A stretch of DNA of 10,086 nucleotides from a bacterium. GTDB taxonomy: Bacteria > Acidobacteriota > Blastocatellia > Pyrinomonadales > Pyrinomonadaceae. This document shows positions 1 through 5,474 of this stretch, in pieces. The stretch is from NCBI GenBank assembly GCA_029945985.1, contig JAQSDP010000494.1, forward strand, positions 1 through 10,086, written 5' to 3'. Below the pieces are notes generated by a model. That model saw only the letters and a program-made list of their open reading frames with translations. It was not told where the DNA came from and searched no databases. The translations under genes were made by a program, and so were the position numbers. Position 1 is the stretch's first letter. Each line of letters begins with the position of its first letter.

Positions 1-267
1 GTAAGCGAGGTCGATGCCTTTGCCGTTGACGAGGACTTGCCAGTAAGGCTTGCTGTCGGTGACGGCGACTGCTTCGACGGTCGAGATGTCTTCAACGCGG
101 TCGCCCTTGTCATCGCACGGGTTGCAGTAGTGACGGATCTTCTTCTTGTCCTTAAGAAACGCCGCCGCCTTCTGCGCCTGTGCTTGGGTGATGTATGCAG
201 CTTGGTCCGCCAAGACAGAGACTGCCGCGAGAGCGAGGATAAATATCGAGACCGCTAATTTCTTCAT
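1..267 (-). CDS. Small exported protein with CNPC motif, 3' end outside window
   Basis: I do not recognise a named family. Reading leftward from ATG at 267, 89 codons are visible with no stop, so the C-terminus lies beyond the window. The N-terminus is a clear signal peptide: MKK, a hydrophobic stretch rich in Leu, Ala, Val and Ile, then a probable signal peptidase I site after SVLA at about residue 20. The mature part begins with an Ala/Gln-rich helical stretch. It then carries RHYCNPCDD at about residues 45-53, in which two cysteines separated by Asn-Pro form a CxxC pair. A beta-like stretch with YWQVLVNGKG follows. The pair could be a disulfide, thiol or metal site; this is inference. The start is supported by a GAGGGAGA ribosome-binding site about 4-11 bases upstream. 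It begins 15 bases after the lpd stop on the same strand, so it is very probably co-transcribed with lpd. Confidence 0.8.
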   Translation of the reverse strand, partial: MKKLAVSIFILALAAVSVLADQAAYITQAQAQKAAAFLKDKKKIRHYCNPCDDKGDRVEDISTVEAVAVTDSKPYWQVLVNGKGIDLAY

Positions 268-282
268 ATGCTCTCCCTCAAA

Positions 283-1692
283 CTACATATGGATCGTTAG
301 GTCGTGGACGCCTTCGGCGGCTTCCATGACGGCTTCGGAGACGGTCGGGTGGGCGTGGATAACGCGTCCGAGTTCGTCGGCGGTGGTTTCGAGGGCCATG
401 GCGACGACGGCTTCGGCGAGCAGTTCGGTGGCGTGCGGGCCGATGATGTGGACGCCGAGGACCTCGTCGTATTTCTTCTCAGCGACGATCTTGACGAAGC
501 CGTCGGTCTCGCCGAGAATGCGTGCTTTGCCGGATGCCGAGAACGGGAATTTGCCGACCTTAACGTCGTAACCCGCTTCTTTCGCCTTTGCTTCGGTCAG
601 GCCCACGCTGGCGACCTCGGGATCGCAGTAGGTGCAGTTCGGGACGAGGTTCTGTTTGATCGGTTCGACCTTTTTGCCGGCGATCTTTTCGACGACCAGG
701 ATGCCTTCCTTTGAGGCAAGGTGAGCGAGCCAGGCCGTGTCGATGACGTCGCCGATCGCGAAGACGTTCGGCTCGTCGGTCTCGCAATATTCGTTCACCT
801 TGATGGTGCCGCGAGGGTTGACGACGACCTTCGTTTTCTCGAGTCCGAGCTTGTCGAGATACGGCATACGGCCGACGGCGACGAGCAACATTTCGGCCTG
901 GAACGTCACGTCTTCGCCCTTAGCATTCTTGCCGGAGACCTTGACGCCCGTCTTATCTTTCGTAAGCTTGTCGAGTTTGATGCCGGTCTCGCATTTGATG
1001 CCCTGCTTTTTGAAGGCACGGGCGAGTTCCTTCGACACGTCGGCGTCTTCGATGGGGACGATCCGGTCGAGGAGTTCGACAACGGTGACATCGCAGCCGA
1101 AGCGGTGATAGACGCTGGCAAACTCAACGCCGACCGCGCCTGAACCCATCACGATCATCGATTTGGGAACACTGTTGAGTTCAAGGATCTGGTCGGAGTT
1201 GACTACCTGCTTACCGTCAACTTCGAAGCCAGGGATCGGGCGGACGACGGATCCGGTGGCGATGATGATGTTCTTGGCGTCGATCGTTTCTTTCTTACCG
1301 TCAGCAAAATCGACCTCGACCTTACCCTTACCCGCGATCTTGCCGAAGCCGTTGAAGACCGTGACCTTATTCTTCTTCATTAGGTAGGTCACGCCGGCGG
1401 CGTTTTTATCGACGACGCCCTGTTTGTATTTTTGAACGGCTGGAAAATCGTACGACAAGCCCTCAACCTTGAGGCCGAAATTCTCGAAATGCGACGCCTT
1501 GTCGTAAAGATGAGCCGCGTTGAGAAGCGCCTTGGTCGGGATGCAGCCCCGGAGTCCGCAGGTGCCGCCAAGTTTCGCGTCCTTTTCTTTTTCCACGATC
1601 GCGACCTTGAGGCCGAGCTGACCCGCCCTTACCGCGGCGACGTATCCGCCGGGACCTGAACCGATGATGCAAACGTCAAATTGTTCTGCCAA
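283..1692 (-). CDS. lpdA: Dihydrolipoyl dehydrogenase (E3)
   Basis: FAD-dependent oxidoreductase that reoxidises the dihydrolipoyl groups of 2-oxoacid dehydrogenase complexes or the glycine cleavage system with NAD+, in the cytoplasm. At 469 residues it has normal family length. In order: FAD Rossmann motif GSGPGG (residues 11-16); redox disulfide C45-GLRG-C50 followed by IPTKALL; NAD-binding motif GSGAVG (near 183); second FAD motif with AIGD (near 313); and the C-terminal dimerisation domain with HAHPTVSE, giving the catalytic His448-Glu453 pair. The four residues between the cysteines differ from the commoner LNVG or LNRG. The start is TTG: no in-frame ATG precedes the conserved N-terminus, and GAGG sits 8-10 bases upstream. 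It is first of two minus-strand genes and lies apart from any E1/E2 genes in this window, so which complex it serves is not shown. Other members of the disulfide reductase family are less likely given the HPT motif and length. Confidence 0.95.
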   Translation of the reverse strand: MAEQFDVCIIGSGPGGYVAAVRAGQLGLKVAIVEKEKDAKLGGTCGLRGCIPTKALLNAAHLYDKASHFENFGLKVEGLSYDFPAVQKYKQGVVDKNAAGVTYLMKKNKVTVFNGFGKIAGKGKVEVDFADGKKETIDAKNIIIATGSVVRPIPGFEVDGKQVVNSDQILELNSVPKSMIVMGSGAVGVEFASVYHRFGCDVTVVELLDRIVPIEDADVSKELARAFKKQGIKCETGIKLDKLTKDKTGVKVSGKNAKGEDVTFQAEMLLVAVGRMPYLDKLGLEKTKVVVNPRGTIKVNEYCETDEPNVFAIGDVIDTAWLAHLASKEGILVVEKIAGKKVEPIKQNLVPNCTYCDPEVASVGLTEAKAKEAGYDVKVGKFPFSASGKARILGETDGFVKIVAEKKYDEVLGVHIIGPHATELLAEAVVAMALETTADELGRVIHAHPTVSEAVMEAAEGVHDLTIHM

Positions 1693-1738
1693 TGCTTTAC
1701 CCTCGTAAGTGTGAAATTTCAGAAAGAGCGAAACTATG

Positions 1739-1767
1739 ATTATAGAAGTTTGGGGATATGTAAGCTA
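1739..1767 (-). promoter_or_regulatory. Candidate sigma-70-type promoter for lpd
   Basis: Read on the minus strand, a perfect TATAAT lies at 1744-1739. Seventeen bases upstream is TAGCTT (1767-1762), a poor match to TTGACA. The -10 box is about 47 bases upstream of the lpd TTG start, a normal leader length. The match is seen directly; promoter activity is inferred. The weak -35 suggests either low basal strength or an activator. Confidence 0.5.
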
Positions 1768-1787
1768 GCGACGTCGGTAATCTGGTC

Positions 1788-1854
1788 TTGACCGCTTATT
1801 GCAATAGAATTTATCCACGAAATAAGAAAAGAAGAAAAAGAGGGAGGAAGAAGA
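1788..1854 (+). promoter_or_regulatory. Plus-strand promoter candidate and purine-only leader with strong ribosome-binding site
   Basis: TTGACC at 1788-1793 resembles a -35 box, but the sequence about 16-17 bases downstream (TTTATC/TTATCC) is only a weak -10. From 1824 to 1855 every base is a purine, ending in GGGAGGA (1842-1848) six bases before the ATG at 1855. The ribosome-binding site is convincing; the promoter boxes are tentative. The unstructured purine tract should keep the initiation site open. Confidence 0.4.
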
Positions 1855-2217
1855 ATGGATCATTCAAAAGAATTTCTTGAGCTGGTAAGGGAAGTAGTGC
1901 CGCGAGTTAAGGAAGTTTCGGTGGCGGAGGCGGTCGAGAGACATCAGGGAGGGGCGACGCTGATCGATGTTCGGGAGGATAATGAGTGGGATTCCGGACA
2001 CGCGACTGGGGCGATCCATATGGGCCGCGGTGTGATCGAGCGGGACATCGTTCAGACGATCCCGAACAAAGATACGGAGCTTGTTCTCTATTGCGGCGGC
2101 GGGTATCGTTCGGCGCTCGCGGCGGACAATCTGCAGAAGATGGGCTATACGAATGTGCTATCAATGACCGGCGGCTGGACCGCGTGGAAAGATGCGGGAG
2201 CCCCGACTGATAATTAA
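1855..2217 (+). CDS. Single-domain cytoplasmic rhodanese (sulfurtransferase)
   Basis: A 120-residue single-domain rhodanese with no signal peptide. After a short helical lead-in, the domain runs from about residue 20 to the end. It shows the family's landmarks in order: LIDVRE (36-41), the GH-x-x-GAIH stretch (48-55), the active-site loop C80-GGGYRS and the closing MTGGWTAWKDAG. Cys80 is the expected persulfide-carrying nucleophile. The loop CGGGYRS, with small uncharged residues, is typical of GlpE/PspE-like single-domain rhodaneses and not of Cdc25-type phosphatases, which have a longer loop. Such proteins move sulfane sulfur from thiosulfate, polysulfide or protein persulfides to thiol acceptors; the physiological donor here is unknown. 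ATG at 1855 is supported by a strong GGGAGGA six bases upstream. It heads a plus-strand cluster that contains a second, membrane-directed rhodanese about 0.9 kb downstream. Confidence 0.92.
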   Translation: MDHSKEFLELVREVVPRVKEVSVAEAVERHQGGATLIDVREDNEWDSGHATGAIHMGRGVIERDIVQTIPNKDTELVLYCGGGYRSALAADNLQKMGYTNVLSMTGGWTAWKDAGAPTDN

Positions 2218-2291
2218 CCGCGAATGAACGCGGATTGACGCGGATTTTTAGATCGATTTCTGACCTGCGTTTATTGGCGTTTATGTGCGGT
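2217..2291 (+). repeat. 75-base imperfect palindrome built of 10-11 base units
   Basis: The spacer between the rhodanese stop and the next gene is almost entirely one long imperfect inverted repeat. ACCGC at 2217-2221 pairs with GCGGT at 2287-2291. Moving inward, AACGC (2227-2231) pairs with GCGTT (2277-2281), and ACGC (2238-2241) with GCGT (2267-2270). Wobble and A-T pairs fill most of the rest, leaving a short loop around 2248-2260. The left arm is itself three near-copies of a unit: CGCGAATGAA, CGCGGATTGA and CGCGGATTTT. It resembles dispersed REP-like intergenic palindromes of environmental bacteria. Transcribed, it would form a long hairpin that could stabilise the upstream mRNA or attenuate the downstream gene. 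It ends seven bases before the next ATG, so it leaves that gene no obvious ribosome-binding site. Confidence 0.7.
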
Positions 2292-2298
2292 ATGAAAT

Positions 2299-3042
2299 AT
2301 GAGCGAAGAGGAATTTGATAAACGTGCACGGACGCGGGAACTGGCGAAGGAGTTTGCCGAGCGGGGTGACGCACTTGGTTGGTTTGAAGAGCTTTATCGA
2401 GAGGCTGCGGGCGACAATGAAAAGATCCCGTGGGCTGATCTGGAGCCGAATCGATTTCTGCGCACGTGGGCGGAGAAGACTGGCCTGCGCGGTGACGGGC
2501 GGACGGCGTTAGTCGTCGGGTGCGGGCTTGGCGACGATGCGGTGTATTTGGACGAGCTTGGATTTGAGGTTACGGGCTTCGATATCTCGTCGACGGCGAT
2601 CGAGTGGGCACGTCGTTTACACGCCGCTCGAGATATTGAGTTTGAAGTTGCTGATCTATTCTCTCCGCCTCTCGGATGGACGGTGAAGAATCCAGTCGCT
2701 ACCGCTCCGGGTTCTGACAAGAATCCGGTCACTACTGACCGTGGATTCGACTTTGTCCTTGAGGTCTACACGATCCAGCCGCTGCCGATAGACATGCGTG
2801 AGCGGGTGATGGATTCGATAGCGGCATTCGTTGCACCGGGCGGGGAACTTGTGGTCGTTACCCGCGGGCGGGAAGATGATGAAGAAGTCGTGAAAGTGCC
2901 GTGGCCGGTTTCGCGAAAAGAGCTGTCGCGTTTCGAAGAGAACGGCCTCGTGCAGACCCATTTTGAAGTTATGCCCGACGAAACCGATGACGAGCCGGCA
3001 GATCGGTATGTGGTGGTTTATCGGCGCGATCCAGTGGTATAA
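2299..3042 (+). CDS. Class I SAM-dependent methyltransferase (TPMT/TehB-like) with in-frame repeat insertion
   Basis: A 247-residue Rossmann-fold methyltransferase. The N-terminal helix contains ELYREAAGDNEKIPWADLEP (31-50), a tryptophan-containing lead-in known from thiopurine-methyltransferase-like enzymes that act on small thiol, selenium or tellurium compounds. Motif I is LVVGCGLGDD (71-80), the acidic ribose-binding residue is Asp95 in GFDIS, and VADLF (117-121) is the adenine-binding region. FDFVLEVYTIQPLP (150-163) corresponds to motif IV, and APGGELVVVTRG (179-190) to the following strand. Between the last two, residues 130-151 form two 11-residue copies, KNPVATAPGSD and KNPVTTDRGFD. 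They look like an extra insertion, placed in a loop that need not destroy the fold. The substrate is unknown. The ATG at 2299 lacks a clear ribosome-binding site. A sulfur-related substrate would suit the flanking rhodaneses, but that is only suggestive. Confidence 0.85.
   Translation: MSEEEFDKRARTRELAKEFAERGDALGWFEELYREAAGDNEKIPWADLEPNRFLRTWAEKTGLRGDGRTALVVGCGLGDDAVYLDELGFEVTGFDISSTAIEWARRLHAARDIEFEVADLFSPPLGWTVKNPVATAPGSDKNPVTTDRGFDFVLEVYTIQPLPIDMRERVMDSIAAFVAPGGELVVVTRGREDDEEVVKVPWPVSRKELSRFEENGLVQTHFEVMPDETDDEPADRYVVVYRRDPVV
2686..2748 (+). repeat. Two palindromic units in a 33-base direct repeat inside the methyltransferase gene
   Basis: AAGAATCC occurs at 2686-2693 and again at 2719-2726, exactly 33 bases (11 codons) apart, and the similarity continues (AGTCGCTAC versus GGTCACTAC). 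Each copy is a small palindrome. In unit 1, GAATCC (2688-2693) pairs with GGGTTC (2709-2714) with one wobble pair. In unit 2, GAATCC (2721-2726) pairs with GGATTC (2743-2748), and inside it GGTCA (2727-2731) pairs with TGACC (2736-2740) around a CTAC loop. Both units keep the reading frame. This is the structure expected of a short palindromic element inserted into and duplicated within a gene; mobility is inferred. Confidence 0.65.
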
Positions 3043-3095
3043 GTCTTGCGTTCTCATCGAGCGAGGCGGCGGTAAATAGTTCTGTCGCACACGTT

Positions 3096-3115
3096 TTTGC
3101 GGATAATTTCGCAAA
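3096..3115 (+). promoter_or_regulatory. Inverted repeat around a GATAAT box upstream of the second rhodanese
   Basis: TTTGCG (3096-3101) and CGCAAA (3110-3115) are perfect 6-base inverted repeats separated by eight bases that contain GATAAT (3102-3107), one mismatch from a -10 box. No good -35 lies at the right distance. It sits in the 107-base gap after the methyltransferase. It could be an operator over a promoter for the downstream pair of genes, or chance. Confidence 0.25.
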
Positions 3116-3149
3116 GGCGAGGAGCAAGCGTGAAGTATTTCGCGCGCGC

Positions 3150-3596
3150 GTGACTGACATGAGACCCGTAATTATTTTGCTAGCCGCGGCCATTTCGTTA
3201 TTTGTGTTCGAATGCGCTCGAAATGCACCTAAGCTCGACACACCGCCGCCCGAGAATGCGGTCAGATCGGCTGTGAATGAGATCACACCCGTTGAGGCGA
3301 AGGCTAAGACGCAGGAAGCGTATGCGCAATTCGTCGATGTTCGTACTCCTGAGGAGTATAATGCCGGCCATCCGGCAAGGGCGATCAATATTCCGCTTGC
3401 CGAATTGACCAGCAAATTAGATCGACTTGAGAAGAACGAACCTGTGTATGTGATCTGTCAGACGGGCCGGCGGTCGAAAGAGGCTTCGGACATCCTTGTG
3501 CAGAACGGCTTTCCGTGGGTCTTCAACGTGTCGGGCGGAGCCAATGCCTGGAACGCCGCAGGGCTTCCGACTGAAATGCCTCAAAACACGAACTGA
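3150..3596 (+). CDS. Membrane-anchored or exported rhodanese-like protein
   Basis: A second single-domain rhodanese, 148 residues from the GTG start. It has an N-terminal hydrophobic segment (residues 7-20) directly after a charged start, then a Pro-rich linker and the rhodanese domain from about residue 44. The landmarks are FVDVRTPEEYNAGH (61-74), the AINIPL stretch, the active-site loop C103-QTGRRS and the closing VSGGANAWNAAGLP. Cys103 is the expected persulfide carrier. Cys22 sits just after the hydrophobic stretch, but the preceding VFE does not make a good lipobox, so lipoprotein status is doubtful; a membrane anchor or signal peptide is more likely. The start could instead be the ATG at 3159 (145 residues), which still keeps the hydrophobic segment; neither has a good ribosome-binding site. 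It is followed after 22 bases by a membrane protein gene, probably in the same operon. The two gene products may act together at the periplasmic face. Confidence 0.85.
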   Translation: MTDMRPVIILLAAAISLFVFECARNAPKLDTPPPENAVRSAVNEITPVEAKAKTQEAYAQFVDVRTPEEYNAGHPARAINIPLAELTSKLDRLEKNEPVYVICQTGRRSKEASDILVQNGFPWVFNVSGGANAWNAAGLPTEMPQNTN

Positions 3597-3618
3597 CCCG
3601 CCTGCCTCGGGAGTTGAT

Positions 3619-4131
3619 ATGGACGCAGTATATTTTCATTTCGCGATGAATCACTTCCCGGTGATCGCGTCGATCTTTGGTTTGGTGATCCTGGGCTATG
3701 GTGTGTTGCGGCGCAACGATCCGCTGACATCTACGGGCCTGCTGATAATGGTCGTTACCGCACTTGTCGCCATTCCGGTGTATTTGACGGGCGAACCCGC
3801 GGAAGAAGGGGTTGAGGGGCTCCCCGGTGTTATTGAAACCCTCATCGAGTCGCACGAAGATTTCGCAATGTTCGCGCTGATATCGGCTATTGTGAGCGGT
3901 GCAGTTTCGTTGGTAGCTCTGCTGTTTTCTCGGGCGAGATTTGAAAGCACAGTGGGGCGAATCCTGGTTTGGGCATCGCTTGGCCTGGCTGTCGTGACGT
4001 TAGGGACAATGGGATGGACCGCAAAACTCGGCGGTGTGATCCGGCATACAGAGATAAGGGCCGCGGCAGATCAGGCGTCACCTGCGGCGGCCGAGACCAG
4101 ACGAAAAGACGACCACGACGATGACCACTAG
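3619..4131 (+). CDS. Four-helix membrane protein, DUF2231-like, with Asp/His-rich tail
   Basis: A 170-residue integral membrane protein with four predicted helices at about 12-31, 40-58, 84-106 and 120-138. The opening with HFAMNHFPV (His7, His12) right before helix 1, RRNDPL after it, the LTGEPAEE turn after helix 2, and His79 before helix 3 resemble the uncharacterised DUF2231 family, whose paired histidines suggest heme or metal binding. His143 follows helix 4. The C-terminus is a soluble Ala/Glu stretch ending in KDDHDDDH, a likely divalent-metal-binding tail. ATG at 3619 was chosen because GGGAG lies five bases upstream (3609-3613) and because longer in-frame starts would overlap the rhodanese domain. 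The 22-base gap to the upstream rhodanese suggests co-expression. Its TAG stop overlaps that of the opposing gene. Family assignment is from memory; function is unknown. Confidence 0.75.
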   Translation: MDAVYFHFAMNHFPVIASIFGLVILGYGVLRRNDPLTSTGLLIMVVTALVAIPVYLTGEPAEEGVEGLPGVIETLIESHEDFAMFALISAIVSGAVSLVALLFSRARFESTVGRILVWASLGLAVVTLGTMGWTAKLGGVIRHTEIRAAADQASPAAAETRRKDDHDDDH

Positions 4132-5465
4132 AGTTCCTTTTGCGCGAGCTTCGCCCACTGGACAAGTTGACGGCTGCGGAAATAGGGCGATGTGCGGGCG
4201 GATTCGATGGCAGACTCGAACATTTCTCGCGCTCCTTGATGCTCGCCTTTCGCTTTCAGGAGTCTTCCAAAATAGTACAGGCCTTCGGGGTCTACCGGTC
4301 GGCGCTCGACGAATTTGTCGAGCGGTTCGTATGCTTCGTTGAGCATGCCCGCGTCGAGATAAGTCGCGCCTATCTCGCGCCAGATCTCGCTGAGGCGATA
4401 GCGGTCGTCGTGGCCCAGGGTGATGGCAAAGTGGTCGAGAGCCTTTTGGAATTCGCCGTGAGCGCGTGCGATGCGGCCAAGTTCATAAGTGGCGTCGATC
4501 TCGTCGCGGTCGATCTCGAGAGCCTTGGCGAAATGCTCGACGGCTCGCGACTCCTGCCTGCGTTCGAGATAGATCAAACCGAGTTGGACGTGAGCGTCGG
4601 CGTCGCGCGGGTTGATGGTCGCATTCTGCAGAAAGCGTTTTAAGTTCTGCCTCTGGCGGAACGCTCCGCCGAGCCCGCTGATCTGTCCGCCGAGATATCC
4701 GCCAAAGTAGATGAACGCAAGTATCAAAAGAAACGGAGACAGGAGCCACGGAGAGACGAATCGGATGAAGTACATCGCAAGCGGCAGGGAAAGCCAAGCT
4801 AGAGCAACGGTGACGACCGCGGCAGCGTAGCTAGTACCGAAGACGGTTCGGATCGCGAAGAGCATCAGGATGCCGAAGATCGCACCGCTTCCGATCCACA
4901 TCGAGAGCCAGACGTTCGGGTCGAGTTCGGTACCGAACAGTGCGACGCCGGCGATCGCGAACGGCAGATGAGCGGCCGACCAGGCGAGTAGTGTGCACGT
5001 CGCCATCACCGCATAGTCGCGCCGCAAAAGCAGCCCGAAAGCAGCGATCCCTGCAAAAAGTGATACGCATAGAATCACGGCTGGTACGTAGAACAGCGAG
5101 AGAGCGAGTATCGGGCGATAGAACGCCGTTGGTTCGAATGAGAAGAAGCGGAAGAATCGGTCGCCGGCGATCGGGACGTTGCGTTTGTTGCGGACGGCTT
5201 CCTGGTATTTTTGGAACGCATCTGCTTGATATCGCTCTGCGTCGGCGTCGAGATCGATCTCGGAATACTGAACCTCGTTATAAAAGTCGGTCAGGACGGG
5301 GATTCGATAGGCTGCCGCGAGCTTCGCGTTGACGGCAGCGAAAAACAGGATCGAGACGACCAACGCAATCCCGGCGGCGATCAGCCAGCTGCCGCGGTCC
5401 ATTATCTCGCTAAATGCGAAGCCGGGTTTGATGTAGATGAGGAAGAGAAGTCTGAGAGTTTCCAT
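4128..5465 (-). CDS. Polytopic membrane protein with C-terminal TPR repeats (Yip1-like N-terminus)
   Basis: A 445-residue two-part protein. The N-terminal half is a membrane domain: one helix at about 27-48, a hydrophilic loop of roughly 65 residues, then five more helices at about 118-147, 151-178, 186-206, 212-236 and 238-262. The opening (FLIYIKPGFAFSEIMDRGSW) has the pattern of a Pro-Phe-x-x-Ile lead-in followed by an Arg and a first helix that I associate with bacterial Yip1-domain proteins; that match is tentative. From about residue 285 the protein carries four TPR-type helix pairs (about 290-323, 324-357, 365-398, 399-432) with the expected Gly, Ala and Tyr spacing (for example GLIYLERRQESRAVEHF). 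TPRs usually bind partner proteins. The ATG is nine bases downstream of the WG-repeat gene's stop, without a clear ribosome-binding site, so translational coupling is likely. It converges with the gene on its 3' side. Confidence 0.75.
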   Translation of the reverse strand: METLRLLFLIYIKPGFAFSEIMDRGSWLIAAGIALVVSILFFAAVNAKLAAAYRIPVLTDFYNEVQYSEIDLDADAERYQADAFQKYQEAVRNKRNVPIAGDRFFRFFSFEPTAFYRPILALSLFYVPAVILCVSLFAGIAAFGLLLRRDYAVMATCTLLAWSAAHLPFAIAGVALFGTELDPNVWLSMWIGSGAIFGILMLFAIRTVFGTSYAAAVVTVALAWLSLPLAMYFIRFVSPWLLSPFLLILAFIYFGGYLGGQISGLGGAFRQRQNLKRFLQNATINPRDADAHVQLGLIYLERRQESRAVEHFAKALEIDRDEIDATYELGRIARAHGEFQKALDHFAITLGHDDRYRLSEIWREIGATYLDAGMLNEAYEPLDKFVERRPVDPEGLYYFGRLLKAKGEHQGAREMFESAIESARTSPYFRSRQLVQWAKLAQKEL

Positions 5466-5474
5466 ACCAAGCGA

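Noticed and set aside
304..1143. Long plus-strand open frames across the lpd gene
   Set aside because: They are antisense shadows of a clearly conserved lpd gene; their Asp/Gly/Val-rich composition shows no domain and they lack ribosome-binding sites.
3140..3152. Alternating CG run as a Z-DNA or special regulatory element
   Set aside because: It is only about ten bases long and overlaps a possible start codon; such runs occur by chance in GC-rich DNA.
2969..3415. Minus-strand open frame of 148 codons overlapping the methyltransferase end and the second rhodanese
   Set aside because: Both overlapped plus-strand genes have clear domains; the antisense frame has no recognisable motif or start signal.
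3496..3618. Longer N-terminus for the four-helix membrane protein
   Set aside because: It would overlap the rhodanese active-site end in another frame; the ATG at 3619 has a good ribosome-binding site and begins the family-like sequence.
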